64,000 nucleotides of DNA, taken from NCBI GenBank assembly GCA_030159075.1, contig BROG01000112.1, positions 310,001 to 374,000 on the forward strand, in the 5' to 3' direction. The notes beneath the pieces are model-generated. The model had not been told where the DNA came from and did no database searches. It saw only the letters and a list, made by a program, of their open reading frames with translations. A program made the position numbers and the translations under genes. The DNA comes from Atrina japonica. Lineage: Eukaryota > Mollusca > Bivalvia > Pterioida > Pinnidae. Shown here in pieces: positions 46,346-60,175 of this stretch; the first letter of the stretch is position 1; each line of letters begins with the position of its first letter.

Positions 46346-47288
46346 TACCATTAAACAATGGCCAGCACAATATTAATGTAACTGAAAAATCTGAGTCTGT
46401 GGTACAAAACACCACTCAAAACAAACAAAATAAAACCCTGACTTGTCCTATAAATTTATCGCCTTTCCTTGTATATGTGCATGTAATGCTAGGAGTAACG
46501 ATGTACATGTATTTGTTTTTTTCCCCCAAATAATCCACCATATAATATATACATGTATATGTTAATAAAGTAGATATAAATCTGTGTAAATGTACAGAAC
46601 AATACAAATGTCTATTTTTTGTACTATTCATAATAACAAAGGTTTTTTGTTAAACCCAACAAACCAGGAAGTTAGGCGTTAGTCAAATAGAAAAAATATG
46701 CTTTTTGTTTCAATAAATTACATTTGTACATGTAAGCCTATTTACATAATCACAGGGTAATAAAGCCAACAAATATAAAAATACACAAGCCAGGACATTA
46801 TTCATCATGGATAATGGTTTTCTATATAAACAGTATGAGAAATAATAAACAAAGTCAAACCTGAGACACACAGATACAAATATTGATTGTACCTTTGACA
46901 AACCTTCCAAATTAAAGAAATATATTTAGAAGGATATTATCATAAACGATTGTGATATATACCTTACTTTAAGTTTAAGCATAACAAATTAACTAAAATC
47001 GATCCAATACCTCGACTCCGCCGTCAAATCCGACTACTAATTTTAGTGTGCCAACGTAAGACAATATCACGTAAACCGAGTCCAAAAAATAATTTTGTAC
47101 AATTTTTTACTGTAAATGATGTAAAATACCACAATAAAGATATACCGAAAATATTGTATTCTTTGAATAAGTATTGGGGAAGAAATCGACAATTATTTGT
47201 TCGAATCCGCCGATTCTCGAATCCGACTCCGCCTACTACTTTTAGTGACCACCGTTTAATTAGGCGTGACAAGTAGCAGTTTACCTAT

Positions 47289-47511
47289 CATAGGCGTTGG
47301 AGCTGGGGGACTAGGGGGGGGGGGGGCTTAGCCCCCCCTCCCCTCCACTTTTTTTGCAAAGATAGGCATAGGTGTTGAAAATTGGGGCTTAGCCCCCAAG
47401 ACGTTTCTGGCATGTGTGTTTTAAGTTGGTTTAGCCCCCCCTCCTTCTGACGTATGTGTGTTTTAAGTTGGTTTAGCCCCCCCCACTTTCAATTTGCTTC
47501 CGACGCCTATG
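47289..47511. mobile_element. CATAGGCGT element with internal duplication
   Basis: Left ATCATAGGCGTTGGAGC, right TTGCTTCCGACGCCTATG. TTTTAAGTTGGTTTAGCCCC occurs twice (near 47422 and 47461), and a second CATAGGTGTTG lies inside. Same family as 13148-13297. Confidence 0.7.
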
Positions 47512-47805
47512 CCTATTGTATACACATCGGCGCCAGAGGCCTTAGACTGGGTACTATCAAAACAACGTACAGGTGTGAAATAAACTCGAGGATTATGTTT
47601 AGTGTTTGGAACATTTTTAATCAAATTATTATGTGAATACGTTTGTGTGAGTGACAATGTGAACATTTTAAATCATATGATGCTAATGGCTATTGTACCA
47701 GAAAGAACCAAATCAACATGGAGATGTAATATCAATGAATAAAATTGTCTGAAAATTGTATTACTAGATGTCGTTTATCATTGACAAGTTATTGGTAGAC
47801 ACCCT

Positions 47806-48027
47806 CCCAGGAAAGACCACCTCCATTATGAGACCACATGCCTCTTTCATTTAGGGTGGTCTTATAAGGGGGGGACCACCCTAAATGAAAGAGGCATGTG
47901 GTCTCATAATGGAGGGGGTCTTTCCTGGGACTACATGCCTCTTTCATTTAGGGTGGTCTTATAAGGGGGGGACCACCCTAAATGAAAGAGGCATGTGGTC
48001 TCATAATGGAGGGGGTCTTTCCTGGGA
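47806..48027. repeat. Near-perfect long palindrome, partly duplicated
   Basis: Arms of about 55 nt: CCCAGGAAAGACCACCTCC...TTTAGGGTGGT pairs with ACCACCCTAAATG...GGTCTTTCCTGGGA around CTTATAAG. The interval from ATGCCTCTTTCATTTAGG to CTTTCCTGGGA (about 95 bp) is repeated exactly in tandem, giving a second hairpin with a shorter left arm. Confidence 0.9.
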
Positions 48028-48724
48028 CTGTGTATGTATCTGACAAATATGCGAATCTCAAATTTACAAATTATTTTAACACTCCTTAAAGCAGCATTAG
48101 CTAGGTTGGTAATAATCATGAATGGATTGTATACCATAAAAAAATCACCCGACAATACAAGTGCAGATGCCAAAAAATCATTAAATTATTTTGTGTTTGC
48201 ACGGAAACTGAAACAAGACATGACATCCGATTACTTTCCGATCATCTTCATAGATGTGCACAAGATTTGTTGGTTGAGTGAAGTTACAAGGAAAACTCGC
48301 ACCCAAGACGAATAGTACCAAGACAAAGACCTAGACTGACTGAATGACAAACTTTACCCAACAATCAACAGAAGAATACCTTTGTACTACCATATTTTGA
48401 TATCACATATAACCTTTCGTATGCCAAGATATTATCATTCATATACTATTGGTGGCATTCCATGATAAAAATGTGGAGGATGTGTATGCAGCAGTTATAT
48501 ACAAATTAAAATGTCCTTGCATCATATTGAGTTATTTTACACTAAAGTAATATTTCGCTGGGATTGTTTTATTTTAAATTCTAAATTTCTCAAACGCTAA
48601 GATTGTCAATTTTTTAAAGAGTGGGTACTCTTAAAAAATACATTTAGGTTGATTATTTCGCCTTGTATGATACCACTTATTTCTTTCTCAAATATAAATT
48701 AATCATTTTATTTAAGCTTATCTG

Positions 48725-48845
48725 TTGGGATCTTGGTTTTTAATGCCTAATGGATAGGAAAAGTCAGTTGCCTCTGCGGAGATTCTAAACCTGTGACCCT
48801 CCAGCTGCGAATTGAGCACTCTACCGTGGAGCCATGATGGCTCTC
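48725..48845 (-). mobile_element. Possible third tRNA-derived SINE fragment
   Basis: Minus strand ATGGCTCCACGGTAGAGTGC and CAGGTTTAGAATCTC resemble tRNA boxes A and B about 35 nt apart. No second copy seen in the window. Confidence 0.4.
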
Positions 48846-48849
48846 TCGG

Positions 48850-51800
48850 CACCTCAGTGAGATTATGCATATTGACACCTATATTTAGTTACATCGGTAC
48901 TATAAAACAGAATCCTTAGGTCTATATTACATTGTACATTGTCTTTTATGGTGATTTAGTACTCAAGTAATCTTGGAAAGTGCAAGTGATTTCGGCAATT
49001 GATTTCAAGTAATTTTATTATAGACAGTATGATGACATTCATATAAATTCTGCATTGTGTAGTACATGTATATGAATAATTCGAATTTAGATTTTTAGTA
49101 GTCTACTAAAGTATTTCACTGTGTGTGTGTGTGTGTGTGTAAGTGTGTGTGTATGTTCTTATATTTTTTTTCTTTAAATTGCCAGGTAGAATGAATGAGG
49201 ATGGGGCCTCACAAAACCATATTTTTGTCATTATCTCTTTAATTACAAAATCATTTGATTTAGATTCCTTTTAATTCTTTTCATTACATCTTAATAACTG
49301 TTTGGCTAATATAATGTTTTAATAACAATTAGCAATAATAGCTTAAACTTAACAAAATATATGGAATTAAATGTAAATTAATTCAAGAATGCAAATTTTT
49401 TTACTTTAATTTGCTCATAAAATTACTTTCTAGAACCCATGGAAATGAATCTTCATGGGTGCAATTATGAACATTTTTAAGTTATGAATTGATATCAATA
49501 CAGACTTCAAACGGTTATTTCCAAACACCAATTCAAACACACAAAGTGCCGATTGCCCACAATACAATTTTTTTTTGGTTCATGCTCACTAATATTATTT
49601 ATTATTCTAACATTTGTTATACTTTTAAACAAGCCAACATGTGCAAGTGTAATTAATGAGAACTTTGTATCTTTATATAACGATATATTATCACTTAAAG
49701 AAAAATTCACGCCTTAGCAATCACTAATGCTGCTTTGAAAATGAATGAAAATGACAAAGCTTGGAAAGATGTCAAAAACATGTCAAAAAATTAATTTTCC
49801 AATTTACATGTATTCCAAAAACAGGAGATTGAATCATGCATCCATAAAAATCACTCAGACACAATTAGTTTTTTAATCCAAGCATCAGTTCTGGAGAAGA
49901 TTTTCAAAAAGAGGTACCCTCTGAGACCTATCTTGCCCACCCTGGATCCATCTCAGAGTCGATCTGGTCAAAAAACATAAACTTGTTAGGGGAACTTGGA
50001 TACCGTACTTACTTCCTTTATCCTTCGGCGGTTTTGAAGAACAGGTGTGTGAAAAAATGCCCACTCCTTCTTTCCCGTATTAAAAATTCATAAAAAAAAT
50101 TCAAAAATTAAATTTCAGACAAATTCTTTCAGGAAAGCATTTCACTACATGTACCTAATTACATGTTAAACACTTTCAATGAATGCTTCATGATGAATAA
50201 ATGAGGGTAAAATCAAAGAAATTATACAAAAATAAATGAAAATGAGAATGTGTAAAAAAACACATCAAAAATTTATTTTCCGATTTCTACATAATTAACA
50301 AACTTTAATCTTATTCCGATTTATACATGTACATAACTAGCAAACTTTAATCCCACATCTATGTAGATCACTCAGTTGTAATTAGTTTTTCAATTCATGC
50401 ATAGGTTCTGGAGGAGAAGATTTTTAAAGAGGGGTACCCCCGGGGCCTCTTTTGTCCCACACTGGTTCCACCCCTGGGTCGATCTGGTCGAAATGTTCAG
50501 ACTTGATAGAGGACCTTAGTAGTTGCTTCCTATAAAGTTTCATCAAAATCCCATCACCAGTTCTGGAGGAGAAAATGTGTAAAGTTTACAGACAAAAGGT
50601 GATCAGAATAGCTCACTTGAACCTTCGGCTCAGGTGAGCTAATAAAAACCTGATACAGATGACCTATACGTTACAGAGAACATTGATGTATTAATATTCT
50701 TTACTTCACAGCAAAAGTCCATAGCAAAGGTTTAAATCTATGTTATCTCTTCCAAAAAGGTGTTTGTGTCCAACACAATAAAAACTCCGTAAGGTAGTAT
50801 AAATTGTATTAAAGTTGAGCTTGTTGTTTACATGTTTCAGCTCCAAGTGGAGCCGTCTTCAGAACAATGTCTCCCAGCTTTATTTTTTTTTTTTTTTTTA
50901 ATTAATTGACATATGTCATTAGGATTTACCTGGGAGCGACTAAAACAGATATTCAAATTTTTTTCATAAATACTGGATGAAAAATAGGTTTTCATGAAAC
51001 AAAATGGAAAGTGTTAAAATAAGTAAAATATAAAAGTACATGTATTAAAAAAACTGAGGTAAATTTGAAACTCATTTTTTGGCACAAATTGTCATTACTC
51101 TATAAATCAACTGTACAAATGTATCCTGTGACTGTCTACAGTAGTACAGAAAGCAACCTATATTTTTCTAGTTTACCAGGAAAATGCCGAATTTCTAGAA
51201 ATGTGTATAAATATTATTCATAGAAATTCTTTGAAACTTTCACGTGTCCATGTATTTCAAAAAGATGTGAAAAAATAATTTTGTCTGGCTAATAAGGGAA
51301 GATATGTGTACATGTAGATGTATGCACATTATTACTACCAGTACGAATTTCTTGATGTCATGATGAACAGAAATCTTATACCTTATTTATATTGTAGTTT
51401 AGATTGAATTACAATACAATGATACTGTACATGTATGTACATAATGATATCGGTAATAATTTTTTCCATCTAACTTTATCAGTACAACTGTACACATGTA
51501 CTGGTAATAATAATGTGCATACATGCAAATGTACATGTATGCCCAAAAATTGACAAAATCTTACATGTATTTGTTCTTAGGAAAAGCAGCTCAAAGTGTG
51601 AATTAAATCCAAATGTTGTATATTTATCCAACTAATTTACATGTACGGCACTTAAATAATAATCCCAAGTTGAAATTAAGGTTGTTTTTTTTTAATTCTT
51701 TTAATAGTAGGAAGTACTTACATATGAACGTAAAGATCCCCTGTTTGGAACTTTACACTTCCTTAATTTGTCAACACTTCAGCAACACAGACACTTTCCT

Positions 51801-52170
51801 GGTGGTTTTTATTTTTAAATCAGAATATCACATTTCCTTGACAGTATACCAATTTCTCCAACAATTTGTTTTAATTCGTAACAACGGAAATATGACAGAA
51901 CATGAGCTAAACGCACTTGTCTATGGCTGTATTTCATCAATCTCTACTCTCTGAAGATATAATGCAATTATACAGCCATGTGTGTAAATGTATACCCTTT
52001 ATGCACAATTAAGTATAGGAAACTGACTATGATATTGATATAATTTCAGAAGTGCTTATTTCAAGAGTAACCTTACTGCAATGCTGATCATGGGATACAT
52101 GTATATGTAATATCATAATAAACCATATAACTATGAGAAATAAGAGAACATGAAACTGTCAAATAAAATA
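48850..52170. other. Gene-poor spacer with dispersed repeat
   Basis: Two related stretches (about 49850-49990 and 50350-50480) share AATTAGTTTTTCAATTCATG, TTCTGGAGGAGAAGATTTT and GTCGATCTGGTC. They end at the hairpin 50603-50641. (TG)n near 49123-49152. TACATGTA becomes dense from about 51.3 kb. No exon supported. Confidence 0.5.
50603..50641. repeat. Terminal hairpin AGCTCACTTGAAC/CTCAGGTGAGCTAA
   Basis: AGCTCACTTGAACC and GGCTCAGGTGAGCT form a stem around TTC and are followed by AA. This hairpin closes a repeat family common in bivalve DNA. The CTAA end is reminiscent of Helitron-type termini but the hairpin is not in the standard position. Confidence 0.6.
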
Positions 52171-52176
52171 CATGTA

Positions 52177-52374
52177 CAGTAAAACTTGTACAGTAAAACT
52201 TGCACATGTATATAAAGACCCTCTTAGGGACACAACAAAACCAGTCTTTATAGGGAGGTGGTCTTTATATAGAGGTTGTTTTGTATACAAATGGTACTAT
52301 TGGGGGACAGCAAAAACAGCCCTTATGACCAGGTGGTCTTTATACACAGGTGGTTGCTAAAGCAGGTTTTATTG
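52177..52374. mobile_element. TA-flanked MITE, inverted copy
   Basis: Left terminus CAGTAAAACTTG occurs twice (52177 and 52191), right GCAGGTTTTATTG then TA. Interior GACCAGGTGGTCTTTATA. Confidence 0.8.
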
Positions 52375-52639
52375 TATGTTTGAAATGTGATATACACACA
52401 CACACAAACATACGATACAAGTATATACATGTATAGTACATTGCGAATACATGTACAACACTTTATTAAAACATGGATAAGTCTCTGAAAGGGAAGCAGG
52501 ACAATTCAGCCATACTGCCACTTTAATCTGCCTATAGGTAGGTAATTTTGGCCATACCTTATAATGATGTTTCCGCCATACAACAAGTTTGTCCATACTT
52601 TGTAAAGACAATTTAGCCATGTTTTTTACTTTAATTATG

Positions 52640-52923
52640 TTGGTTGTATTTTTGTTTAATGTCCCACTCAAGAATCTTTCACTCATATGGATACGTCACC
52701 AGTGATGGTGAAGCACTTCAAAGTTTGGCTTATGCTCGGCACTTTATACAGCCAATGAGCAGAGATGGTTCTTTAACATTCCAACACCTACACTGTACTG
52801 TGACAGGGGACCTCAGATTTTACTGTCTCATCTGAAGGACAGGAATCTGACCTGCCTTTGGCTGGAATCGAACTCACGATCTCACGATCAAGAGTCAAGC
52901 TACCGACTGAGCTAGACTGTCTC
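52640..52923 (-). mobile_element. SINE-A copy
   Basis: Full-length but diverged; tRNA-like head at 52840-52923 (TAGCTCAGTCGGTAG, GAGTTCGATTCCAGC). These boxes are closer to consensus than those of the other copies. Confidence 0.85.
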
Positions 52924-52929
52924 ATTTTT

Positions 52930-53925
52930 AAATTATTTTGTTATATACATATACATTTATGGTGGATCAGGAAATCAGAAAGGAAAGACAAATTGGGGGT
53001 CAATGTAAAACAGTAGTCAAGCTACATGTACATGCAGGTTCGTGTACAAACCTAAATTTGATAGATCTAATTTCTTAGTACAGGCTTTAAATCATTATAA
53101 AAAACTTACATTTGTACAAAATACATGACATAAATTTATATTGTAGCCGCTATAAAAAAGTGTGGCCGAAACATCCTATGGACAAAGTCGAAGAATGGCT
53201 GAAACATCTCGACAGCTTTGAAAGACTGCTCAAATCTGTGATCTGTGTCATTTAGATTTAGCCATACATGTACATAAGCTGTCAGAGGAATTACATAAAA
53301 TGTGACGGAAAGATATTTCACTTGAATTTAATTTATTGTTTATGTTGATTTTAATTTCCATAAGACAACATCCAATGCCACAAGCACCTATAACACATAA
53401 ACAGATTTTACACACATTATACAGAGAACAATATTTTCAACTGACACAGCATCGCACATACATTTACACTTTTGACATTTTCCATTAGATTTTCAATATC
53501 CTACCTTTTCATGAATCAACTGATGAACAATTTTTTTTATCATCACTTTAAGTGAAAAGCCATACAATCCCAAAGGAAATTTAGTTTCTGCCATCATTTA
53601 TCCAAAGTGCAAAATACTACTGGAAATTAAAATGTTGGAGTGACCCAATATGAAAACAATTGAAAGTAAATGCCTAAATCTATACACATATAACAATATT
53701 GGAGATCTTCAATAATTTATATTTACCATCTACCGGCACTGGCATATACTGTATAAACTTGTTATAACAAAATTGCTTTTTATCGTCTCAGAACTACCAA
53801 TGGCTGTTCCAGGAAGAACAAGTGCGCTGGACAAGAAATATATAAGCATTGAACAGCTTTCAGTTGCCATTCATGATCTTGTGTCCTAAAGTATTTCAAT
53901 GCTTAAATAACCTACATATAGACAC
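52930..53925. other. Unassigned spacer
   Basis: No gene or repeat I can support. Confidence 0.45.
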
Positions 53926-53926
53926 T

Positions 53927-54178
53927 GGGCCCGAAGTCACCAAATTTACTCAGCACTCAAGCTCAACTAACTTTTCACGATTTTAAGGTAAAAACACACA
54001 AAATTTATTCTGTAACTGTGACTTCATTTTTTACAGAAAAATCATAAGTGTGACACAAATATTTACATGTGAATAACAAAAATTAAAACTATGTTTCTTA
54101 AGTACTCAAAGCAAAAGGTTTTACAAACATTAAAAAGTTGAGCTTGAGTATTGAGTAAATTTGGTGAGTTCGGGCCCT
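53927..54178. mobile_element. CACCAAATTTACTC inverted-repeat element, single copy
   Basis: Ends GGGCCCGAAGTCACCAAATT and AATTTGGTGAGTTCGGGCCC; about 45-nt terminal repeats including CTCAAGCTCAACT. 252 bp in total, the cleanest copy of the family. Confidence 0.85.
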
Positions 54179-54179
54179 G

Positions 54180-56600
54180 GTCATATGTCCTTAAGATAAT
54201 AATCCTAATGACCACTTGTTAAATCCCACTGAAACAACCAAAGAACAAGTTAGTAAAGGGCTGTTTTTTTGTCCTTTACATATAATAACGGTGACCAGCA
54301 AGCTGAACACTTCCTAGTTTCCATTGGATAGTGATCTATGATGGAACTGTAATATATGTATGTATACATGTAGTTTCCTATTGATGACACTGTTTTATCG
54401 GTTAATATGTGTGTGAGCTGCTAGCTACACAGTGTACATGTACATGTAACAGATTTCAGGAATTATGATCAGTGAAAATTAATGACAGAGCAATGAACTG
54501 ATGTCTGGCTAACACAATTAGGAAGAATTAATGTACACAAACATACAGTATTCATGGTTCACACAGAACATGTTCACATTTTATGATTTACATTGATAGC
54601 ACTGTCCTACTTATGGACGTGATTAATTATCAATCATTGGGGACTTTGTGTCTCCATAATAATACAGAATCATAAGCATTGTGTTTGGATGGAGAGCATA
54701 TCGTACTCTAAATACTGTTAATTTTATACATAATAATGTATAATTGAATTATTTATATATACATATATAATGATAGATACAATATACCAGTACATGTGCA
54801 TGTATATAGCCAAATTAGAAGTGGGAAATTATCTTGATCTATATCACATGCATAATCATGAAATTATGCAAATGAGTAGTGCTTATGAATTGTTGATGTC
54901 AGAATGAAATATAATGTGCTCTCTCTTTCCATCGAGAGACTCACGAGTAAATTTTTTACACGTTAACAGCAGTGTATATTAAGAAAGATATATGTGTAGG
55001 ATAGGATGAAGCCAAACTCGCATGCTTCATTCGAGGTGGGAAGCACCGAGAGGGGGTAGGTGTGGGAGGGGGACTTTTTTTTTTGCGTAAGCTACAGTCC
55101 ATTTAGTATATGCTATATGCTGCTGGTTAAACATATACATCATACTGTGTTGTAATTGTAACACACATGTAGACACCAAGACAACAAAATAGTAGTATAA
55201 GTAGTGATATAGTACACCCTATGTTCAACACTTGTACTTTGCCAAACAACAGATTAAGTTTTTGCCCGAGATTAAAATAAAACAGCTGTGTGCTACATGT
55301 ATTTACTGTAAGTTTGTTTTTGATTATACATAATACAATGTACTTATATTGTAAGTTAAAACAAAAAGGCAACTGTGATCTACAAATACATGTACTCCCT
55401 ATATACCAGTGACGGCAGTGTAAACACATAATAACAAGTGCTACATACATTGTACATGTACATTTTGTAAATAACAGCAAGTACACTACACATATTTTGG
55501 ATATTTCTATCCCCCACACACACATTTGTGGTTCTTATGATCAGAAATACCATATATACATGTATATGCACTTAAACTAGTGCTTTCATTGAAGGTCAAA
55601 CTCTCTTTTTAAATTCAATATTGAATATAAAATGCACTTGTTGAAAATTTGCTGTGTGTGTGAAATTAAAAATAAAGTGTTTCTGAGAAGGAGAAAAATT
55701 ATCATGGGGCGATTTCAGACACATGCAAATTTTGACTTCAAATTGAATGTAGGAATTTCGTTGTTTTTATAGAAATGGGCCCAAATTTTTATTCGAAAAA
55801 TTGAGAAATTCAACATATAAAAGTTCAAATTACAGAATGTTTATAAGTAGCATTAAATAACAAAATTATTCTGGACTTTGTCAATAGTTCGAAACATCAA
55901 GAAATTTGACTCATTGAAGTTCAACTCATCAAAGTTCTACTGTATACATGTATATGTTACATGTTCACGTATATCGGAGATTTCTTTAAAACAGGTAGTA
56001 GGCGGTTAATGTACAATTGCATTTAAAACCAAATTAAATAATTACATAACCCATTGTAAAATTCTGTGAACTAGTTCTGACTACATAATATGCCTATGGT
56101 ATCACTGATTCAACAGAATCAATATTAGACATACATACATGTTAAACGTACATGTATGAATGACTATGATCACTTTCAAAAAACAAATACATGTACATGT
56201 ATATTGATCATTTGACCTATTTCTTAAACCCACATTTTACACAATACTTTGTTTAAATAAAATATCTGTAGACCTATCATAACAAACTCAACAACCTGTT
56301 GACATTTATTTTTAAATAGAAGAATGACTTCACATATATACCAGAAGTTTAGTAAAATAAATTCAATATATGGGACTATATTGCTAATTTGCTATATAAC
56401 ACACAAGATGTGCTTGTGAAACACAAATGCCCCCGTGGCAGTCCCGACATATTGAATATTGCACTTTATATGTAAGTGGAATAGAATTACGGACAGACAG
56501 ATGGACTATCCAAACACTAGATACCCTTGGCAAACCTTTCAGGCCGGTGGGGGAGGGGGGGGGGGCATAAAATTTATACTACCAGACACTGTACCTTAGC
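54180..56600. other. TACATGTA-rich spacer
   Basis: Frequent ACATGT palindromes; open frames at 55.1-55.5 kb are Cys/Ile/Tyr-rich and not gene-like. Confidence 0.5.
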
Positions 56601-56607
56601 TCTATCT

Positions 56608-56690
56608 CATTGATCCCTGAAAAACATTGGACTCTTCTATAAATCAATGACTTAGACCAGTCCAAATGTGTTTTTGATGGGTTAAATGAC
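56608..56690. mobile_element. TTAA MITE, diverged copy
   Basis: TCATTGATCCCTGAAAAACA ... AATGTGTTTTTGATGGGTTAA; right TTAA kept, left lost. Confidence 0.7.
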
Positions 56691-56854
56691 TGTCTCATAT
56701 TAAATTAATCAACACCTAATGATCTATAGCTATTTTAAAAGTACATGTTTGTTTGTTTTGACTTTCTTAACTCATAAATTGATTGTCGACCGTGATGTCA
56801 TGTACAAATGTACATACTAATTCTACAATGTGTTCAATTCTTTTTTTTTATCTA

Positions 56855-57035
56855 TGGTGGAACCTAGCTATCAAAACCACCTTACTTCACTAAAAGTGGT
56901 CTTATAAGTGAGGTGGTCTCTTAAGTGAGGTTTTGTACTAATTAAAAGTCTATATAGAGACTGGAAACTGGTGATTTGAAATGTCAGGTGGTCTCCTACA
57001 TGTAAGCGGGATAGTCTTTAGGCAAGGTTCCACTG
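56855..57035. mobile_element. GGTGGAACC MITE
   Basis: TA at 56853-56854 and 57036-57037; ends TGGTGGAACCTAG and AGGTTCCACTG. Interior GGTCTTATAAGTGAGGTGG. Confidence 0.8.
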
Positions 57036-57565
57036 TACTTGTTAATTTGTTTTTTTGCATTTTCAATTTTTTTTGCAAGATTTATCACTCTAGATCTGGA
57101 GATGTCATATGTGACTGATGAAGTTCATCAAAGTTTCACCTGTGCTAAGGACTTACATGTAGTATGTACGGTATGCTGTGAAAGTCATCTACAATGGGTC
57201 TGATCCTCGGTTTTAAGTCTCAGTCTCAATACTTGGTGATTAGCGAAGACACACCCAATACCTGTTTAATCTCTTTTAACCCAACAGTACATGTACATAA
57301 TAGACTGGTCTTCGCAACAGAAAAGGACATTCCATTTAGATATTCCTGGGGTGAAAGATTTAAAGAAATCTCAAGGAAGATCAAGACTAGTAGGAATCTA
57401 ACATAGGGCCAGGTCATTCCCCTTTAAGTGAGCTGAACACTTTGATTGCTGAGTAAAACCATGACATGTGGTTTAAATTAAAGAAATAAATACTCTAAAT
57501 TTGTATCTCTTTATGCAGGTATGTACATTGTAATAGATTTTACCGTAATTACCCTGTTCATTAAG

Positions 57566-57616
57566 GTCTGTGGAAATGCTGGGTAAAATCGGAGAATTTT
57601 AGCATTTCCACAGAAA
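57566..57616. repeat. Hairpin TCTGTGGAAATGCT / AGCATTTCCACAGA
   Basis: Perfect 14-bp stem around a 22-nt AT-rich loop. Could act as a hairpin or be a tiny foldback; no second copy seen. Confidence 0.75.
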
Positions 57617-57686
57617 TTACATGTTCATATGACAGTAGTAATTTACACTTCATGTTACTGTACAATGTACTTCTTAATTTGGTTAA

Positions 57687-57777
57687 CTCATCAACGGGAC
57701 AATCCCTGAAAAACAATGGACTCTTCTGTATATCAATGCCATAGACCAATCCAAATGTGTCTTTAGGGGTGGATGGG
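57687..57777. mobile_element. TTAA MITE with both TTAA sites
   Basis: TTAA 57683-57686 and 57778-57781. CTCATCAACGGGACAATCCC ... GGGGTGGATGGG. Confidence 0.8.
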
Positions 57778-58563
57778 TTAAGAGTGGCATCAAAAAGAAG
57801 AATTATACCTACATGTACATGACTCCCACCATTAGCACAGCATGTTTATCCTCTAATTTAAAGAACTGGCAATGGTGAGAAAGCAAATTTCATTATGCCA
57901 AAATGTGTGAAAGAAGAAAATTACACCCATGAGGTATAACATTCTTCTTTGTGAATGCATGGATGCATTTGAATACATACACAGGAGCATCCATACAAAG
58001 TCAGATTAAATACTTATCTACTCTTATACCCTGGTACACAAAACTTCAGTACCTCTCTTTTTTTTCTTTCTTTTTTGTTCCTCGACTTTATTCAAAAATT
58101 TGAAGTTTTGCTATTTCAAAAGAAATACATGTAATTGAGCATGAAAATATAGCTGAAGCATGCAGAAAAAGAAACATAGCATGACTTTCGGCAGAATGTT
58201 GTACATTCATACATACATGTATATATATAAAAACCAAAAGATTTAAGGATTTGGGGTTATGGAGTTTCCTTTTGGCAGTTTCTGGGCCACTTGTACATGT
58301 ATATGAGTCAAAATCCTATGTATTTTACCCCTGACCTAAACACTGGAGTCATCTACATGTACCATGATTGTACATAAAAATACAGTGTAGTAAAATAACA
58401 TTAGTACATGTATACATATACATGTAGAGTGGAACCACACCTAAAGACCACCTCTGTTAGGAGACCACCTGACATATAAGACTACATTGTAAATCTCTTG
58501 AAAATTTATTAATAAATAGCAATTAAGACTTTAAAAGTCTACATGTATGTAAATCCTCACTTT

Positions 58564-58725
58564 ATACATATATAACAACCTCCTTAGGGACACAAGAAAA
58601 CCAGTGTTTATAGGGAGGTGGTCTTTATACAGAAGTTGATTTGTACACATATGGTACAGCAAACAAGCAGTCTTTGTGACCAGGTGGTCTTTATACAAAG
58701 GTGGTTGCTAAAGCAGGTTTTACTG
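58564..58725. mobile_element. TA-MITE, left end lost
   Basis: ATATAACAACCTCCTTAGGG to AAGCAGGTTTTACTG; only the right terminus is intact. Confidence 0.75.
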
Positions 58726-59990
58726 TTGTTTGTAAGTATGAGGAAGATAATTACCATAATGAAACTAGTTCTGTGCAAGGATTAAAATACATTTGTACAT
58801 GCACACTAATCAGTAATCTTTATAACTAATACCGATAATTAAAACATAATTTATAAACAAACACAGAGTTCGCTCATCCATATAAAATGATATAAAATGT
58901 GCGTGTAATGTTACTAATTATAACAAAACAATTACATCATAAGGTCACCAAAATCACATAATCTGTACATTACGATTTGTGTACAGTGCATATGTTCATC
59001 TATAGAAATGTCAAGACTGGGTTATTTTGAAATGTTCAAATTATACATAATTAAACACTTATCATTTGTATGTAAACAGAAGTTCCTGATCACTGACTGG
59101 CTTTTTCCACCTTACACAAATACAGTACTAACTGAGTAGATATTCATTTTTCTTCTTAATGTACATACCAGAAGAGCTAAACAAGTCCCACATTATAAGG
59201 CAGATTTGAACAGTTAAGCATTAACAAACATATTCATCAAACACTTCCCCCAAATCAGTTAAGACAGTAGCTTGGCCATCAGACCTCTCTCATCAACTCA
59301 GATAAACTTCAGACCAAAGCATATTTCTGTTTACATAGAGCCTTGTCTTCAGTATGTTCAGTGTACATATATACATATACATGTATATATACCTTCACTA
59401 CAGGTACATGTAGCCGCTACGTGTATACTACAGTAATAAAGTAATGCCTGTAGTATCACTTATCCTGTCAATCAATACATGTACCTGTAATGATGTACAT
59501 TGCACATTTACAATATAAAATACATTAATATTGTACACATGGGTAAAAATATGTACAAAGCATACATAGTATAATGGATTAATATTATGTACATGTACAT
59601 GCAGTTGTTTAAAGAGATCTACATGTATCGGTATTCTAATTATATATTCTTTGTCCAGATATTGTCCAATGTATGCATGTACATGTACAACCAAATAATG
59701 CAAGAGTGATGACTAGTGCTAGAAGAATTTCTTTGAAGCCATTTTTTTTTTTGCTTATTTCTAATCACTTTCTGTTTCATATTATGTATCAGATTATGGA
59801 TAAATTCAGAGAATATTTTGTAGCCAACATTAATGTTTTGGAGCCAAATCAGGAAAAAAATTAACTGATGGTTACAAATGTACATTAATTGGCTACCAAC
59901 AGATCTACATGTAGTCCTGGAAACATGTAATATGTATTGATCTTATTACAGATTTAAAATTAAACATATTTATTTTATTTATAATATGTA

Positions 59991-60175
59991 CAGTAAAACC
60001 TGTTTTAGAGACCACCTGTGTATAAAGACCCCCAGGTCACAAGGTCTGTTTTCTGCTGTCCCCAATAGTACCATTTATGTACAAGTCAATCTCTATATAA
60101 AGACTATCTCCCTATAAGGACTGGTTTTGTCGTGTCCCTAAGCCTAAGAGGGTCTTTATATACAAGTTTCACCTG
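59991..60175. mobile_element. TA-flanked MITE copy
   Basis: TA | CAGTAAAACCTG ... CAAGTTTCACCTG | TA. Interior AAAGACCCCCAGGTCACAAG and CCAATAGTACC as in the 37.8-kb copy. Confidence 0.82.

Noticed and set aside
47931..48173. 80-codon minus-strand open frame
   Set aside because: Runs through the duplicated palindrome and has no support.
48034..48315. 93-codon plus-strand open frame starting beside the palindrome
   Set aside because: Reads fairly protein-like near its end but has no recognised domain, no splice borders and an N-terminus in repeat-derived DNA; too weak to list.
55127..55525. 132-codon minus-strand open frame, Cys/Ile/Leu-rich
   Set aside because: Composition follows the TACATGTA-rich spacer; no domain, homologous motif or splice context.
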